From the NCBI GenBank assembly GCA_017412055.1, contig JAFQOW010000003.1, forward strand, positions 1 to 38,275: a DNA stretch of 38,275 bases. The letters run 5' to 3'. This document shows, one piece after another, positions 7,135 through 15,979 of the stretch (the stretch's first letter is position 1; every line of letters starts with the position of its first letter). The notes beneath the pieces were generated by a model that had not been told where the DNA came from, did no database searches, and saw only the letters and a list, made by a program, of their open reading frames with translations. Source of the DNA: Lachnospiraceae bacterium. Its GTDB lineage: Bacteria > Bacillota > Clostridia > Lachnospirales > Lachnospiraceae. The position numbers were made by a program, and so were the translations under genes.

Positions 7135-8271
7135 ATGAAATATACTTTTGGAAAAAAAGAATCTCAATTAATTAAAGGTGTAGCAATCATTGCCATGTTC
7201 TTTCATCATTTTTTTGGATTTTCAACATGGCTTACAGCAGATAGCTATTTTGTTCATACGCATATAGGGGGAAGGTTCATAGAGAGTGATATTGCTGCTT
7301 TTTGTAAGATATGTGTTGCTATATATGCATTTGTTTCTGGGTATGCATTGTTTGTACAGAATTCTAATGCTAAAAACATAAAATCGTTAATTAAACGTAT
7401 ATTTTCGTTTTTGAGTAATTATTGGGTGATTTTTTTTGTGTTTATACTTTTTGGTATTATATTTAATGAACCATTTCCGCCAATTGACCGTTTTTTGTTG
7501 CAGTGTGTTGGTGTTTCTACAGCAACAGGATTTAATTGGGATTATTTTAATGCCATACATCCGGTGTTTGCGTGGTATGTTTCGTTTTATATTCTGTTTT
7601 TAGTAATAAGCCCGTTGTTGGCAAAAATATGTAGATTTAATTTTATTATTGATCTTTTTTTGATTACAGGAGTTTTATTTGGTATCAATTCTTTGGCGTA
7701 TACTATACTACCTGATGGATTTTCGATAATTAAGGTTTTGATTACTGCATTTGCAACATGGGGACATATCGGTATGATAGGTTTTCTTTTTGCTAAATAT
7801 AGTGTGTTTGATTTTATTCATAGTATATTAACAAAGTATTTAAGTGATATTGTGATACTTATTTTGCTTGTTTTTGTAGTAGGTCATATTTATTATCTTT
7901 GGACATATGAAGGTAAGATATATATATATGAAACTGATAATATTAGAATGTCTTATTTTGCAATATATACTCCAGCATTTATTTATGCGGTCACGTATAT
8001 ATTAAATTATATTAATTGCAAAGTAATTAATTCTATTTTAATTTGTCTATCAAAAGAGAGTACAAATATGTGGTTTTTGCATGGATTATTCTTCACTCCT
8101 AATAAGACAATACAGTGGATTGCGTATTTGCCAATACATCCTTTGTTTATTCTTGTTTGGACTTTATTTCTTATGTATTATTTTTCGGTAGGCATTAGGT
8201 ATGTTTTTAAATTGTTTCGTTCAATTATACAAAAAAATATGTCTTTAACGAAAAATATTTGGAAAAAATAA
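7135..8271 (+). CDS. Acyltransferase-3 family integral membrane protein
   Basis: This 378-residue protein has about ten predicted membrane helices, of the OafA/NolL/WcaL-like acyltransferase-3 family that O-acetylates cell-surface sugars. The N-terminal motif KGVAIIAMFFHHFFGF (about 14-29, H24/H25) is the family's conserved histidine-containing first helix, and the cluster of aromatic residues in later helices fits. Length agrees with the single-domain form without an SGNH extension. It lies alone between a hairpin upstream and a good promoter downstream, so it is probably transcribed separately. A role in decorating the nearby polysaccharide is inferred from context. Specific substrate is unknown. 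Confidence 0.82.
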   Translation: MKYTFGKKESQLIKGVAIIAMFFHHFFGFSTWLTADSYFVHTHIGGRFIESDIAAFCKICVAIYAFVSGYALFVQNSNAKNIKSLIKRIFSFLSNYWVIFFVFILFGIIFNEPFPPIDRFLLQCVGVSTATGFNWDYFNAIHPVFAWYVSFYILFLVISPLLAKICRFNFIIDLFLITGVLFGINSLAYTILPDGFSIIKVLITAFATWGHIGMIGFLFAKYSVFDFIHSILTKYLSDIVILILLVFVVGHIYYLWTYEGKIYIYETDNIRMSYFAIYTPAFIYAVTYILNYINCKVINSILICLSKESTNMWFLHGLFFTPNKTIQWIAYLPIHPLFILVWTLFLMYYFSVGIRYVFKLFRSIIQKNMSLTKNIWKK

Positions 8272-8310
8272 TGTAGATATATATAGTAAAATGTGAATAA
8301 ATAGAATGTC

Positions 8311-8339
8311 TTTACTTTTTATTAGGCGTAATGTATAAT
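8311..8339 (+). promoter_or_regulatory. Sigma-A promoter of the polysaccharide operon
   Basis: The -35 TTTACT (8311-8316), a 17-nt spacer and a perfect -10 TATAAT (8334-8339) lie 60 nt before the tagD start. No terminator-like hairpin with a T-run was seen from here to 21861, except the palindromic element between rmlA and rmlB, so this may drive most of the locus. Confidence 0.75.
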
Positions 8340-8399
8340 AAATAAGTTAAAGCGGATTTTTATATGTTTTATTATTCGAAAATAAGTGAGGTTTATTTT

Positions 8400-8795
8400 A
8401 TGAAGAGAATTATTACTTATGGAACATTTGATTTGTTACATTATGGACATATTAATTTACTACAGAGAGCTAAGGCATTGGGAGATTATCTTGTAGTTGT
8501 TTTATCAACAGATGAATTTAACTGGAATGAAAAACAGAAAAAGTGTTATTTTACATATGACCAGAGAAAAAAATTATTAGAAGCAATAAGATATGTTGAT
8601 TTGGTAATACCAGAGACAAACTGGGAACAGAAAAAAACAGACGTTCATGAATATCATATAGACACATTTGTTATGGGGGATGATTGGAAAGGTAAGTTTG
8701 ATTATCTTAAGGATGAAGGTGTTGAAGTTGTTTATCTGTCAAGAACACCGGAAATAAGTACAACACAGATAAAGACAGACTTAAATAATAAATAG
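8400..8795 (+). CDS. tagD: Glycerol-3-phosphate cytidylyltransferase
   Basis: This 131-residue enzyme makes CDP-glycerol from CTP and sn-glycerol 3-phosphate. It carries the nucleotidyltransferase signature [10 protein letters not shown] (8-17, H14 and H17) and the [11 protein letters not shown] motif near the C-terminus, both hallmarks of TagD/GCT. The start chosen is the internal ATG preceded by GTGAGG, giving MKRIITYG and a length matching characterised TagD proteins (about 130). The frame stays open 12 residues further upstream, but that adds an unrelated tail without a good ribosome binding site. Its product is the donor for the CDP-glycerol glycerophosphotransferase encoded at 17923, so glycerol phosphate is a likely polymer component. 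Confidence 0.93.
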   Translation: MKRIITYGTFDLLHYGHINLLQRAKALGDYLVVVLSTDEFNWNEKQKKCYFTYDQRKKLLEAIRYVDLVIPETNWEQKKTDVHEYHIDTFVMGDDWKGKFDYLKDEGVEVVYLSRTPEISTTQIKTDLNNK

Positions 8796-8815
8796 ATAAA
8801 TATAAGGAGAAAAAT

Positions 8816-9712
8816 ATGAAAGGTATAATTTTAGCAGGTGGTTCAGGCACTCGCCTTTACCCACTCACAATGGTAACTTCTAAGCAGTTACTTCCGATTT
8901 ACGATAAACCGATGATATATTATCCATTATCTGTACTTATGAATGCAGGTATTAGGGATATTCTTATTATATCTACACCACAGGATACACCAAGATTTAA
9001 AGAGTTATTGAAGGATGGAAGTCAGTATGGTATTAATCTTTCGTACGCTGTACAGCCAAGTCCTGACGGATTAGCGCAAGCATTTATCATAGGTGCAGAA
9101 TTTATCGGTGATGATACAGTAGCTATGGTACTTGGTGATAACATATTTGCAGGTCATGGTCTTAAGAAGAGACTTAAGGCAGCAGTGGAGAATGCTGAAA
9201 ATGGCAAGGGTGCTACAGTGTTTGGTTATTATGTAGATGACCCAGAAAGATTTGGTATCGTAGAGTTTGATAAGGCTGGTAAGGCTATATCTATCGAAGA
9301 GAAGCCAGAAAAACCAAAGAGTAATTACTGTGTAACAGGTCTTTACTTCTATGATAACAAGGTGGTAGAGTATGCTAAGAATCTTAAGCCAAGTGCTAGA
9401 GGAGAATTAGAGATAACAGACCTTAACAGAATATATCTCGAGGATAATAAGTTAAATGTGGAACTTCTTGGACAAGGCTTTACATGGCTTGATACAGGAA
9501 CACATGAGAGTTTAGTAGATGCAACTAATTTTGTAAAGACAGTAGAGACACATCAGCATCGTAAGATAGCTTGTCTTGAAGAAATAGCGTATCTGAATGG
9601 CTGGATAACAAAGGAAGATGTGCTTAAGGTATACGAAGTACTCAAGAAGAATCAGTATGGACAGTATCTTAAGGATGTAATAGATGGTAAATATCAGGAA
9701 AACCTTTACTAG
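8816..9712 (+). CDS. rmlA: Glucose-1-phosphate thymidylyltransferase
   Basis: This 298-residue enzyme makes dTDP-glucose, the first step of dTDP-L-rhamnose synthesis. The activator loop [18 protein letters not shown] (8-25), [10 protein letters not shown] (about 101-110), [20 protein letters not shown] and the C-terminal [17 protein letters not shown] are typical of full-length RmlA. It follows tagD by 20 nt with GGAG ahead of ATG. Codon choice is visibly less AT-biased than in the neighbouring glycosyltransferase genes, as expected of a conserved backbone gene. The other rml genes follow but are split: rmlB after a large palindromic element, and rmlD/rmlC after four variable genes. Confidence 0.97.
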   Translation: MKGIILAGGSGTRLYPLTMVTSKQLLPIYDKPMIYYPLSVLMNAGIRDILIISTPQDTPRFKELLKDGSQYGINLSYAVQPSPDGLAQAFIIGAEFIGDDTVAMVLGDNIFAGHGLKKRLKAAVENAENGKGATVFGYYVDDPERFGIVEFDKAGKAISIEEKPEKPKSNYCVTGLYFYDNKVVEYAKNLKPSARGELEITDLNRIYLEDNKLNVELLGQGFTWLDTGTHESLVDATNFVKTVETHQHRKIACLEEIAYLNGWITKEDVLKVYEVLKKNQYGQYLKDVIDGKYQENLY

Positions 9713-9716
9713 GCGC

Positions 9717-9858
9717 CAACAATTCTGAGCTGCACATAGATTAAGTAACTATCAATATTAAGTTTACTTAATATTGATAGTTGGTTAATCTGTGTATTGC
9801 CGGAATCTACCGACCGATTTAAAATTCGAAGAATTTTAAATCCAGCTCAGAATTGTTG
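9717..9858. repeat. 142-bp nested palindromic element (three-way-junction fold) between rmlA and rmlB
   Basis: The whole rmlA-rmlB gap is one structured unit. An outer perfect 16-bp stem (CAACAATTCTGAGCTG at 9717-9732 and its complement at 9843-9858) encloses two hairpins. The first, 9733-9794, has a 17-bp perfect apical stem (9747-9763 / 9766-9782) with a 2-nt loop and a basal CACA/TGTG helix. The second, 9816-9842, is a perfect 12-bp stem with a GAA loop. A 21-nt single strand (9795-9815) joins them. No transposase or obvious target duplication is seen. It could be a small non-autonomous palindromic repeat or a structured mRNA element. Confidence 0.85.
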
Positions 9859-9892
9859 TGATATAAATCAACGAAAAGAGAGGAAAAGAATT

Positions 9893-10912
9893 ATGAATAT
9901 TATAGTAACAGGTGGAGCAGGATTTATTGGAAGTAACTTTGTATTTCATATGTTAAATAAGTATCCAGATTATCGTATCGTATGTCTTGATTGCTTAACA
10001 TATGCAGGTAATTTATCTACACTTGCTCCAGTGATGGACAACCCTAATTTTAGATTTGTTAAGGAAAGCATCACAGATAGAGAAGCTGTTTATAAGTTAT
10101 TTGAGGAAGAGCATCCAGATATGGTTGTAAACTTTGCAGCCGAGTCTCATGTAGACCGTTCAATTGAGAATCCAGAGGTATTCCTTGATACAAATATCAA
10201 GGGTACAGCAGTACTTATGGATGCTTGTAGAAAGTATGGAATTAAGAGATATCATCAGGTATCTACTGATGAGGTTTATGGTGATTTACCACTTGATAGA
10301 CCTGACCTTTTCTTCACAGAGGAGACACCTATCCATACAAGCAGCCCATATAGTTCATCAAAGGCTGGAGCTGATTTATTAGTATTAGCTTATCACAGAA
10401 CATATGGCTTACCTGTAACTATTAGCCGTTGTTCAAATAATTATGGACCATATCATTTTCCAGAGAAGCTTATTCCTCTTATGATAGCTAATGCTCTCAA
10501 TGATAAGCCACTCCCTGTATATGGTGAAGGTCTTAATGTAAGAGATTGGTTATATGTAGAGGACCATTGTAAGGCTATCGATCTTATTATCCATAAGGGT
10601 AAGGTAGGAGAGGTTTACAACATTGGTGGTCATAACGAAATGAAGAATATCGATATCGTAAAGATTATCTGCAAAGAGCTTGGTAAACCAGAGAGTCTTA
10701 TCACATATGTGACAGATAGAAAGGGTCATGATATGAGATATGCTATCGACCCAACTAAGATTCACAATGAACTTGGCTGGTTGCCAGAAACAATGTTTGC
10801 AGATGGTATAAAGAAGACTATTCAGTGGTATCTTGATAATAAGGAATGGTGGGAGACAATCATTTCTGGAGAGTATCAGAATTACTATGAGAAAATGTAT
10901 AGTAATAGATAA
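9893..10912 (+). CDS. rmlB: dTDP-glucose 4,6-dehydratase
   Basis: This 339-residue short-chain dehydrogenase-family enzyme converts dTDP-glucose to dTDP-4-keto-6-deoxyglucose, the second step to dTDP-rhamnose. It shows the NAD-binding GGAGFIGSNF (7-16), AAESHVDRS (82-90), the catalytic TDE triad in STDEVYG (T125, D126, E127) and Y153/K157 in YSSSKAG. The start chosen is the ATG after AGAGAGGAAAAG, giving MNIIVTGG. An in-frame upstream extension from 9797 runs through the palindromic element and lacks family similarity, so it is rejected. It follows the element by 34 nt and precedes the first glycosyltransferase by 12 nt. Confidence 0.97.
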   Translation: MNIIVTGGAGFIGSNFVFHMLNKYPDYRIVCLDCLTYAGNLSTLAPVMDNPNFRFVKESITDREAVYKLFEEEHPDMVVNFAAESHVDRSIENPEVFLDTNIKGTAVLMDACRKYGIKRYHQVSTDEVYGDLPLDRPDLFFTEETPIHTSSPYSSSKAGADLLVLAYHRTYGLPVTISRCSNNYGPYHFPEKLIPLMIANALNDKPLPVYGEGLNVRDWLYVEDHCKAIDLIIHKGKVGEVYNIGGHNEMKNIDIVKIICKELGKPESLITYVTDRKGHDMRYAIDPTKIHNELGWLPETMFADGIKKTIQWYLDNKEWWETIISGEYQNYYEKMYSNR

Positions 10913-10924
10913 TAGAGGTGTGAA

Positions 10925-12079
10925 ATGCAACATATATTTATAGTAGGTTCAAAAGGTATTCCAGGTGCATATGGTGGTTATGAAACATTTGTAGATAAAC
11001 TTACAGAGTATCATCAAGATGATAAATCATTGAAATACCATGTGGCATGTAAGGCAAAAGATAATGAGGAATATGAATATCATAATGCGAGATGCTTTAA
11101 TGTTAAGGTTCCTAACATAGGACCAGCACAGGCCATTTATTATGATGTTAAAGCATTAAGAAGATGTTGTAAATATATTAGAAAGCATAATATTCAAAAA
11201 CCTATAGTATATATTTTGGCATGTCGAATAGGACCATTTGCATCATATTTTAAGAAAAAAATACACAAGCTTGGTGGCGTTGTGTATGTGAATCCAGACG
11301 GACATGAATGGAAAAGAGCAAAATGGAGTGCACCTGTACGAAAGTACTGGAAATATTCTGAGAAGAAGATGGTAAAGCATTCTGATTTATTGATATGTGA
11401 TAGTAAAAATATAGAAAAATATATAGTAAATGATTATAAAGAATATAATCCTAATACTACATTTGTTGCATATGGTTCAGAAACTTCAAAATCTAAATTA
11501 AAGGATGATGATCAAATATACGAAAAATGGTTAAATGAGCACAATCTTAAAAGTAAGCAATATTATCTTGTGGTTGGAAGGTTTGTACCAGAGAATAATT
11601 ATGAGACTATGATAAAAGAGTATATGAAATCATCTTCAAAAAAAGATTTTGCTTTAATTACTAATGTGAGTGATAAATTTTTAGAAGAGCTTAGAAATAA
11701 GACTGGATTTGATACAGATAAAAGAATAAAATTTGTGGGAACAGTATATGAACAGGAACTTTTGAAAAAAATACGTGAAAATGCCTACGGTTATTTTCAT
11801 GGACATGAAGTAGGTGGAACTAATCCAAGCTTGCTAGAAGCATTAGGTAGTACAGATTTAAATTTACTTTTAGATGTAGGATTTAACAAAGAAGTGGCTG
11901 AGGATGCAGCTATATATTGGTCTAAAGAAGAGTATAATTTAGCAAAATTAATAGAAACAGCTGATAGTATGACAGAAGATCAGATTATGGAATATGGTAA
12001 AAAAGCTAAAAAGAGAATAGAAGATGAGTATAGTTGGAAATACATATCTGACAAATATAAAAATATCTTTTTAGGATAG
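10925..12079 (+). CDS. Glycosyltransferase, DUF1972/rhamnosyltransferase type (GT4-like)
   Basis: This 384-residue cytoplasmic glycosyltransferase opens with the N-terminal motif IFIVGSKGIPGAYGGYETF (4-22). That motif is characteristic of the DUF1972 family, which includes the beta-1,4-rhamnosyltransferase Cps2T of Streptococcus pneumoniae. The C-terminal half has the GT-B fold elements YYLVVGRFVPENNYETMIKEY and HGHEVGGTNPSLLEALG, the nucleotide-sugar site. Position directly after rmlB suggests that dTDP-L-rhamnose is its donor. It has no signal peptide or membrane helix and should work at the membrane inner face. DNA here is markedly more AT-rich than rmlB, marking the beginning of the variable cassette. 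Confidence 0.85.
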   Translation: MQHIFIVGSKGIPGAYGGYETFVDKLTEYHQDDKSLKYHVACKAKDNEEYEYHNARCFNVKVPNIGPAQAIYYDVKALRRCCKYIRKHNIQKPIVYILACRIGPFASYFKKKIHKLGGVVYVNPDGHEWKRAKWSAPVRKYWKYSEKKMVKHSDLLICDSKNIEKYIVNDYKEYNPNTTFVAYGSETSKSKLKDDDQIYEKWLNEHNLKSKQYYLVVGRFVPENNYETMIKEYMKSSSKKDFALITNVSDKFLEELRNKTGFDTDKRIKFVGTVYEQELLKKIRENAYGYFHGHEVGGTNPSLLEALGSTDLNLLLDVGFNKEVAEDAAIYWSKEEYNLAKLIETADSMTEDQIMEYGKKAKKRIEDEYSWKYISDKYKNIFLG

Positions 12080-12096
12080 TTTAGAATGGAGATACT

Positions 12097-13290
12097 ATGA
12101 AAATATTAGTAATGCATAATTTCCATAGGAAAGGCTCTGCCAGTGGAGATGATCAAGTTTTTAAAAGTGAAATAGAATTGCTAAAGAGCCATGGACATGA
12201 AGTTGTTACATATACAACATGTAATGATGAATTTGACAATACCGGTATCGTAGGAAAAATCAAAGCATCGTTAGGAATGCTTTGGTCATTTAAACATTAC
12301 AAAAATGTAAAAAGAACTATAAATAGTGAAAAACCAGATATTGTGCATGTTCATACATTTTTTCCATTATTGTCCCCATCTATTTTGTATGCAATAAAAA
12401 GAAGTGGTTGTAAATTGGTTGCTACATTACACGATACGAGATTTATTTGTCCATGTGCGACTTCATTAAGGGGGACTGAGCTATGTAATAAGTGTGGAGA
12501 TGGCTCATATTTTAGAATGATAAAATATAGGTGTTTTAAAAATTCTAGAATTCAAAGTGCTATAGTTGCTTTTATATTTAAATATCATAGAATAAGAAAA
12601 AGCTTTTATAAATATATAGATAGATATGTTTGTTTAAATGAAAATCAAATTAAACTATTAAAAGAAATAGGGTTTGATGATAATAAGATAATAAAGAAAT
12701 ATAATTTTGTTCCTGATAAAGAGTTGGAACCAATTAATGTAGAAGAATTAAATTTGCCGCGCAAATATGTGGTGTTTTATGGACGAATTGGCGAAGAAAA
12801 GGGAATTAGAATTTTAATGAAAATTTGGGATGGAATAACAGATATCCCATTGGTTGTTATGGGGGGAGGCCCATTAGAAAATGAATTTGAACAATGGGCA
12901 AAAAGTAAAGAAAACGTTCATTATTTAGGATATACTGAACATAATAAATGTTTAAATATTGTAAAGAATGGTGAATTTGTTGTTTTTCCATCTATATGGT
13001 ATGAAGGATGCTCTATGGTGGAAATTGAAACAGAGAGTCTAGGAGTTCCGCTTGTTGCCACAGATTTAGGTTTTTCAGTTGAGGCAATAATAAATGGATA
13101 TAATGGATATAAAATTCCATTAAATGATGTCAACAGTTTTATTGATAAAATTAAGTACTTATGGGATAATCCAGACTTATGTGATATTATGGGCAAAAAT
13201 GCAAGAGAAGATTATGAAAATAAATATATGCCAGAGGAAAATTATAGACAATTAATGAAAATTTATGAAACAACCAAAGATATAAAATAA
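12097..13290 (+). CDS. Glycosyltransferase family 4
   Basis: This 397-residue GT-B enzyme has an N-terminal acceptor domain (KILVMHNFHRKGSASGDDQVF) and a HVHTFFPLLSPSI motif near 90. A C-terminal donor domain holds VVFYGRIGEEKGIRIL and the E-x7-E motif in YEGCSMVEIETESLGVP. A Cys cluster (CPCATSLRGTELCNKCGDG, around 115-135) occurs in a GT4 subgroup of Firmicutes polysaccharide loci and may bind metal or be structural. It is preceded by GGAGA and 17 nt after the previous gene. Sugar specificity cannot be deduced; an alpha-linked transfer to the growing lipid-linked repeat unit is likely. Confidence 0.88.
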   Translation: MKILVMHNFHRKGSASGDDQVFKSEIELLKSHGHEVVTYTTCNDEFDNTGIVGKIKASLGMLWSFKHYKNVKRTINSEKPDIVHVHTFFPLLSPSILYAIKRSGCKLVATLHDTRFICPCATSLRGTELCNKCGDGSYFRMIKYRCFKNSRIQSAIVAFIFKYHRIRKSFYKYIDRYVCLNENQIKLLKEIGFDDNKIIKKYNFVPDKELEPINVEELNLPRKYVVFYGRIGEEKGIRILMKIWDGITDIPLVVMGGGPLENEFEQWAKSKENVHYLGYTEHNKCLNIVKNGEFVVFPSIWYEGCSMVEIETESLGVPLVATDLGFSVEAIINGYNGYKIPLNDVNSFIDKIKYLWDNPDLCDIMGKNAREDYENKYMPEENYRQLMKIYETTKDIK

Positions 13291-13317
13291 TTAAATGTTT
13301 CAAAAGGAGTTTTTATA

Positions 13318-14211
13318 ATGAGATTTTCAATAATTACACCATTTTATAAAGGAAATAAATATGTGCATAAATTAATAGAGATGGCAGAACAGAATTTAGA
13401 ATCATTACGGAAGGCAAGCATTGAAGCAGAATTAGAATTGATTATTGTTAACGATAGTCCGGAAATTGAAGTAGAGCTTACGGCAAATTCTAAAGAAATT
13501 GAACTCGTAGTGTTAAAACATGAAAAAAACAGTGGTATACAACAAGCAAGGGTAACTGGACTACAAAATAGTAGTGGTGAGTATATAGTTTTCTTAGATC
13601 AAGATGATGAGATAGTGGCTGATTGCTTGCTACAAGAATATATAACTATGCAAGATGCTGATGTTGTTGTATCAAATTTATTATTTGAGCACTCTAAAGG
13701 AAATGCACAAATTTTTTATAAAAGTAGAGGGCAATTTAAGAATGTATTTAGTCTTCAAGCATATACAAAAGGACACAATAGAATTATATCGCCGGGCCAC
13801 TGTATGATAAGAAAAAGTTGTATTCCAAATGAATGGATAACAAATATAATGAAGGTTAATGGTTCGGATGATTTGTTTTTATGGATATTATTACTAATAA
13901 AGAAACATAAATTTGTTATGTATGAAAAACCATTATATATTCATAAGTATACTGGAGGAAATTTATCAGCAGAAGTTACTAAAATGGATAAATCTTCACT
14001 TGAAATGGCTGATATTCTTAAAAGAATAGACTATGTTCCGAATAATGTGATTAAAGATATTGTTAGAAGCAGGTCATTAAGCCTTAAAATGGAAAATTTA
14101 GGAATGATGAAGAAATTTTTATTTGTAATATCAAATATAGATTTGTATTTATGTAGGATTTTTTGGAAACTAAGAGAGTATAGTGGTTTGTTTTCTAATA
14201 AAGAGGAGTAA
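13318..14211 (+). CDS. Glycosyltransferase family 2
   Basis: This 297-residue GT-A protein has the N-terminal SIITPFYKGNKYVHKLIE, an IIVNDSPE nucleotide motif and the metal-binding YIVFLDQDDEIVAD (about 95-108), all typical of inverting family 2 transferases. The later GHCMIRKSCI and GSDDLFLWI segments fit the acceptor side, where the aspartates in NGSDD would include the catalytic base. A short hydrophobic tail near the end could associate with the membrane. A strong AAAGGAG ribosome binding site lies upstream, and only 3 nt separate its stop from licD, so the two are tightly coupled. Donor and acceptor sugars are unknown. Confidence 0.88.
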   Translation: MRFSIITPFYKGNKYVHKLIEMAEQNLESLRKASIEAELELIIVNDSPEIEVELTANSKEIELVVLKHEKNSGIQQARVTGLQNSSGEYIVFLDQDDEIVADCLLQEYITMQDADVVVSNLLFEHSKGNAQIFYKSRGQFKNVFSLQAYTKGHNRIISPGHCMIRKSCIPNEWITNIMKVNGSDDLFLWILLLIKKHKFVMYEKPLYIHKYTGGNLSAEVTKMDKSSLEMADILKRIDYVPNNVIKDIVRSRSLSLKMENLGMMKKFLFVISNIDLYLCRIFWKLREYSGLFSNKEE

Positions 14212-14214
14212 AAT

Positions 14215-15033
14215 ATGGATAAAATTACGTTAGGAAAGTTACATGAAACATTAATTGAAATTCTTGATTATGTTGTTTCGGTGTGTGAAGCTAATGATTT
14301 GACATATATGTTAATATATGGAACAGCTTTGGGAGCATATAGACATAAGGATTTTATACCGTGGGATGATGATTTGGATATTGCTATGCCTAGGGAGGAC
14401 TATGAAAAATTTATAGAAATAGTAACAAGTAATCCACATAACATGTATTCTTTACAGAATGAAATAAATGAAAAAAAATATTATCTTCCGTTTTCAAAAA
14501 TAAGGAAGAATGGTACAAAATTTATAGAAGATATTGCGCAGGGAATGTATGCTAATGAAGGGATTTTCATAGATATATTTGTATTAGATTACGTTGAAGA
14601 TATTAATAGTATAAAATATAGAATAAAGAGTAATATTACAACATATTTGAAGCATATTCTTCGTTATACTGGATATAAGAAGGCCTACAGTACAAAAAGA
14701 GGTATATTAGGTCGAATAGCTGAAAATATAATTTGTATTCCAGCATATGTTTTACCGAAGAAATCACTATTACGTTTTTTAAATAAATTATCAAAAGGAA
14801 AATGTACTAAAGAACATGCAAAATATATTGTTGAGTATTCAGAAGTAAAAAGCAAAATGGCTATGCCGAAGGATGTTTATTATCCAGTGAAAAAAATAGA
14901 GATGCACGGTAAGATGTATAATATACATAATAATATTGAAAAATATTTAACATTAGCATATGGCGATGATTATATGGAATTGCCACCAGTTGAAGAAAGG
15001 GTTACACATTCACCACTGGAAATAAAGTTTTAA
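14215..15033 (+). CDS. licD: LicD-family phosphotransferase
   Basis: This 272-residue nucleotidyltransferase-fold enzyme moves a phospho-alcohol (phosphocholine in pneumococcus, ribitol phosphate in fukutin relatives) from a CDP-linked donor onto a glycan. The signatures are YGTALGAYRHKDFIPWDDDLDIAM (36-58, with D51-D53 and D55), FSKIRKNGTKFIED and the metal-site segment GIFIDIFVLDYV. CDP-glycerol from TagD is one possible donor. The LicC-like cytidylyltransferase at 26973 would supply another, such as CDP-choline or CMP-aminoethylphosphonate. The gene lies 3 nt after a GT2 gene, so the phospho-group is probably added to the sugar that GT places. The symbol is used at family level only. Confidence 0.88.
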   Translation: MDKITLGKLHETLIEILDYVVSVCEANDLTYMLIYGTALGAYRHKDFIPWDDDLDIAMPREDYEKFIEIVTSNPHNMYSLQNEINEKKYYLPFSKIRKNGTKFIEDIAQGMYANEGIFIDIFVLDYVEDINSIKYRIKSNITTYLKHILRYTGYKKAYSTKRGILGRIAENIICIPAYVLPKKSLLRFLNKLSKGKCTKEHAKYIVEYSEVKSKMAMPKDVYYPVKKIEMHGKMYNIHNNIEKYLTLAYGDDYMELPPVEERVTHSPLEIKF

Positions 15034-15050
15034 AATATGGAGAGCTAAAA

Positions 15051-15968
15051 ATGAAAGTATTTGTAACAGGTGTATGTGGTCAGTTAGGCTATGATACAGT
15101 AAATGAATTAAATAAAAGAGAATTCACTGCAATAGGCTCAGATATTTTGTCTGAGTCTGCTTGTGCGTGTGAATATATTCAGTTAGATATTACGGACAAG
15201 GATGCTGTAGAGAAGGCTTTGACAGAGTGTAAGCCAGATGCAGTGATTCATTGTGCAGCTTGGACGGCAGTAGATGCAGCAGAAGATGAAGAAAATCAAG
15301 AGAAGGTTCGTAAGGTTAACGCGGTTGGAACAGAAAATATTGCATTGGCATGTAAGGCACTTGATATAAAGATGATGTATATATCTACAGATTATGTATT
15401 TAATGGACAGGGCGAAGAACCTTGGGAGCCAGATTGTAAGGATTATGCACCGCTTAGTGTGTATGGACAAACTAAGCTGGAAGGTGAATTGGCAGTGGCT
15501 GACAATGTGGATAAGCATTTTATAGTAAGAATTGCATGGGTATTTGGTAAAAATGGAAATAATTTCATCAAAACTATGCTTAATGTAGGTAAAAAGTATG
15601 ATAAGCTTACAGTTGTATGTGACCAGATAGGTACACCGACATATACTTATGATTTAGCTAGACTTCTTGTAGACATGATAGAGACAGATAAATATGGCTA
15701 CTATCATGCAACTAATGAAGGTGGATACATTAGCTGGTATGAGTTTGCAAAAGAAATATTTGCTCAGGCGGTTGAGTGTGGTCATACAGAATATAGTGAA
15801 GGAAAACTTGAAGTGAAACCAGTAACCACAGAGGAGTATGGTGTATCAAAGGCGGCTAGACCATTTAATAGTAGACTTGATAAGTCTAAGCTTGTAGATA
15901 ATGGTTTTGTGCCATTACCAACATGGCAGGATGCACTTACAAGATATCTTAAAGAAATAGAATTTTAG
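15051..15968 (+). CDS. rmlD: dTDP-4-dehydrorhamnose reductase
   Basis: This 305-residue reductase performs the final step to dTDP-L-rhamnose. It has the cofactor motif GVCGQLG (7-13), the CAAWTAVDAAEDE motif (68-80), STDYVFNG (112-119) and catalytic Y138/K142 in SVYGQTKLEGE. The C-terminal RPFNSRLDKSKL substrate segment is also present. Length and motif set are complete. The ribosome binding site is a modest GGAGA. It resumes the rhamnose pathway after the four-gene variable stretch, with rmlC 11 nt downstream, and base composition returns to the less AT-rich style of rmlA/rmlB. Confidence 0.96.
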   Translation: MKVFVTGVCGQLGYDTVNELNKREFTAIGSDILSESACACEYIQLDITDKDAVEKALTECKPDAVIHCAAWTAVDAAEDEENQEKVRKVNAVGTENIALACKALDIKMMYISTDYVFNGQGEEPWEPDCKDYAPLSVYGQTKLEGELAVADNVDKHFIVRIAWVFGKNGNNFIKTMLNVGKKYDKLTVVCDQIGTPTYTYDLARLLVDMIETDKYGYYHATNEGGYISWYEFAKEIFAQAVECGHTEYSEGKLEVKPVTTEEYGVSKAARPFNSRLDKSKLVDNGFVPLPTWQDALTRYLKEIEF

Positions 15969-15979
15969 GAGGAACTTAT

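Noticed and set aside
8364-8399. 12-residue extension of tagD
   Set aside because: No ribosome binding site, and the family starts at [11 protein letters not shown].
9717-9858. Intrinsic terminator explanation for the rmlA-rmlB element
   Set aside because: None of the hairpins is followed by a T-run, and the operon clearly continues into rmlB, so a simple terminator does not account for the nested stems.
9717-9858. Insertion sequence or MITE with target duplication
   Set aside because: No transposase frame and no matching direct repeats at the two borders (GGCGC versus TGATA), so mobility is only a hypothesis.
9797-9892. N-terminal 32-residue extension of rmlB
   Set aside because: It runs through the palindromic element, lacks family similarity and has no fitting ribosome binding site; the ATG at 9893 follows AGAGAGGA and gives the canonical MNIIVTGG start.
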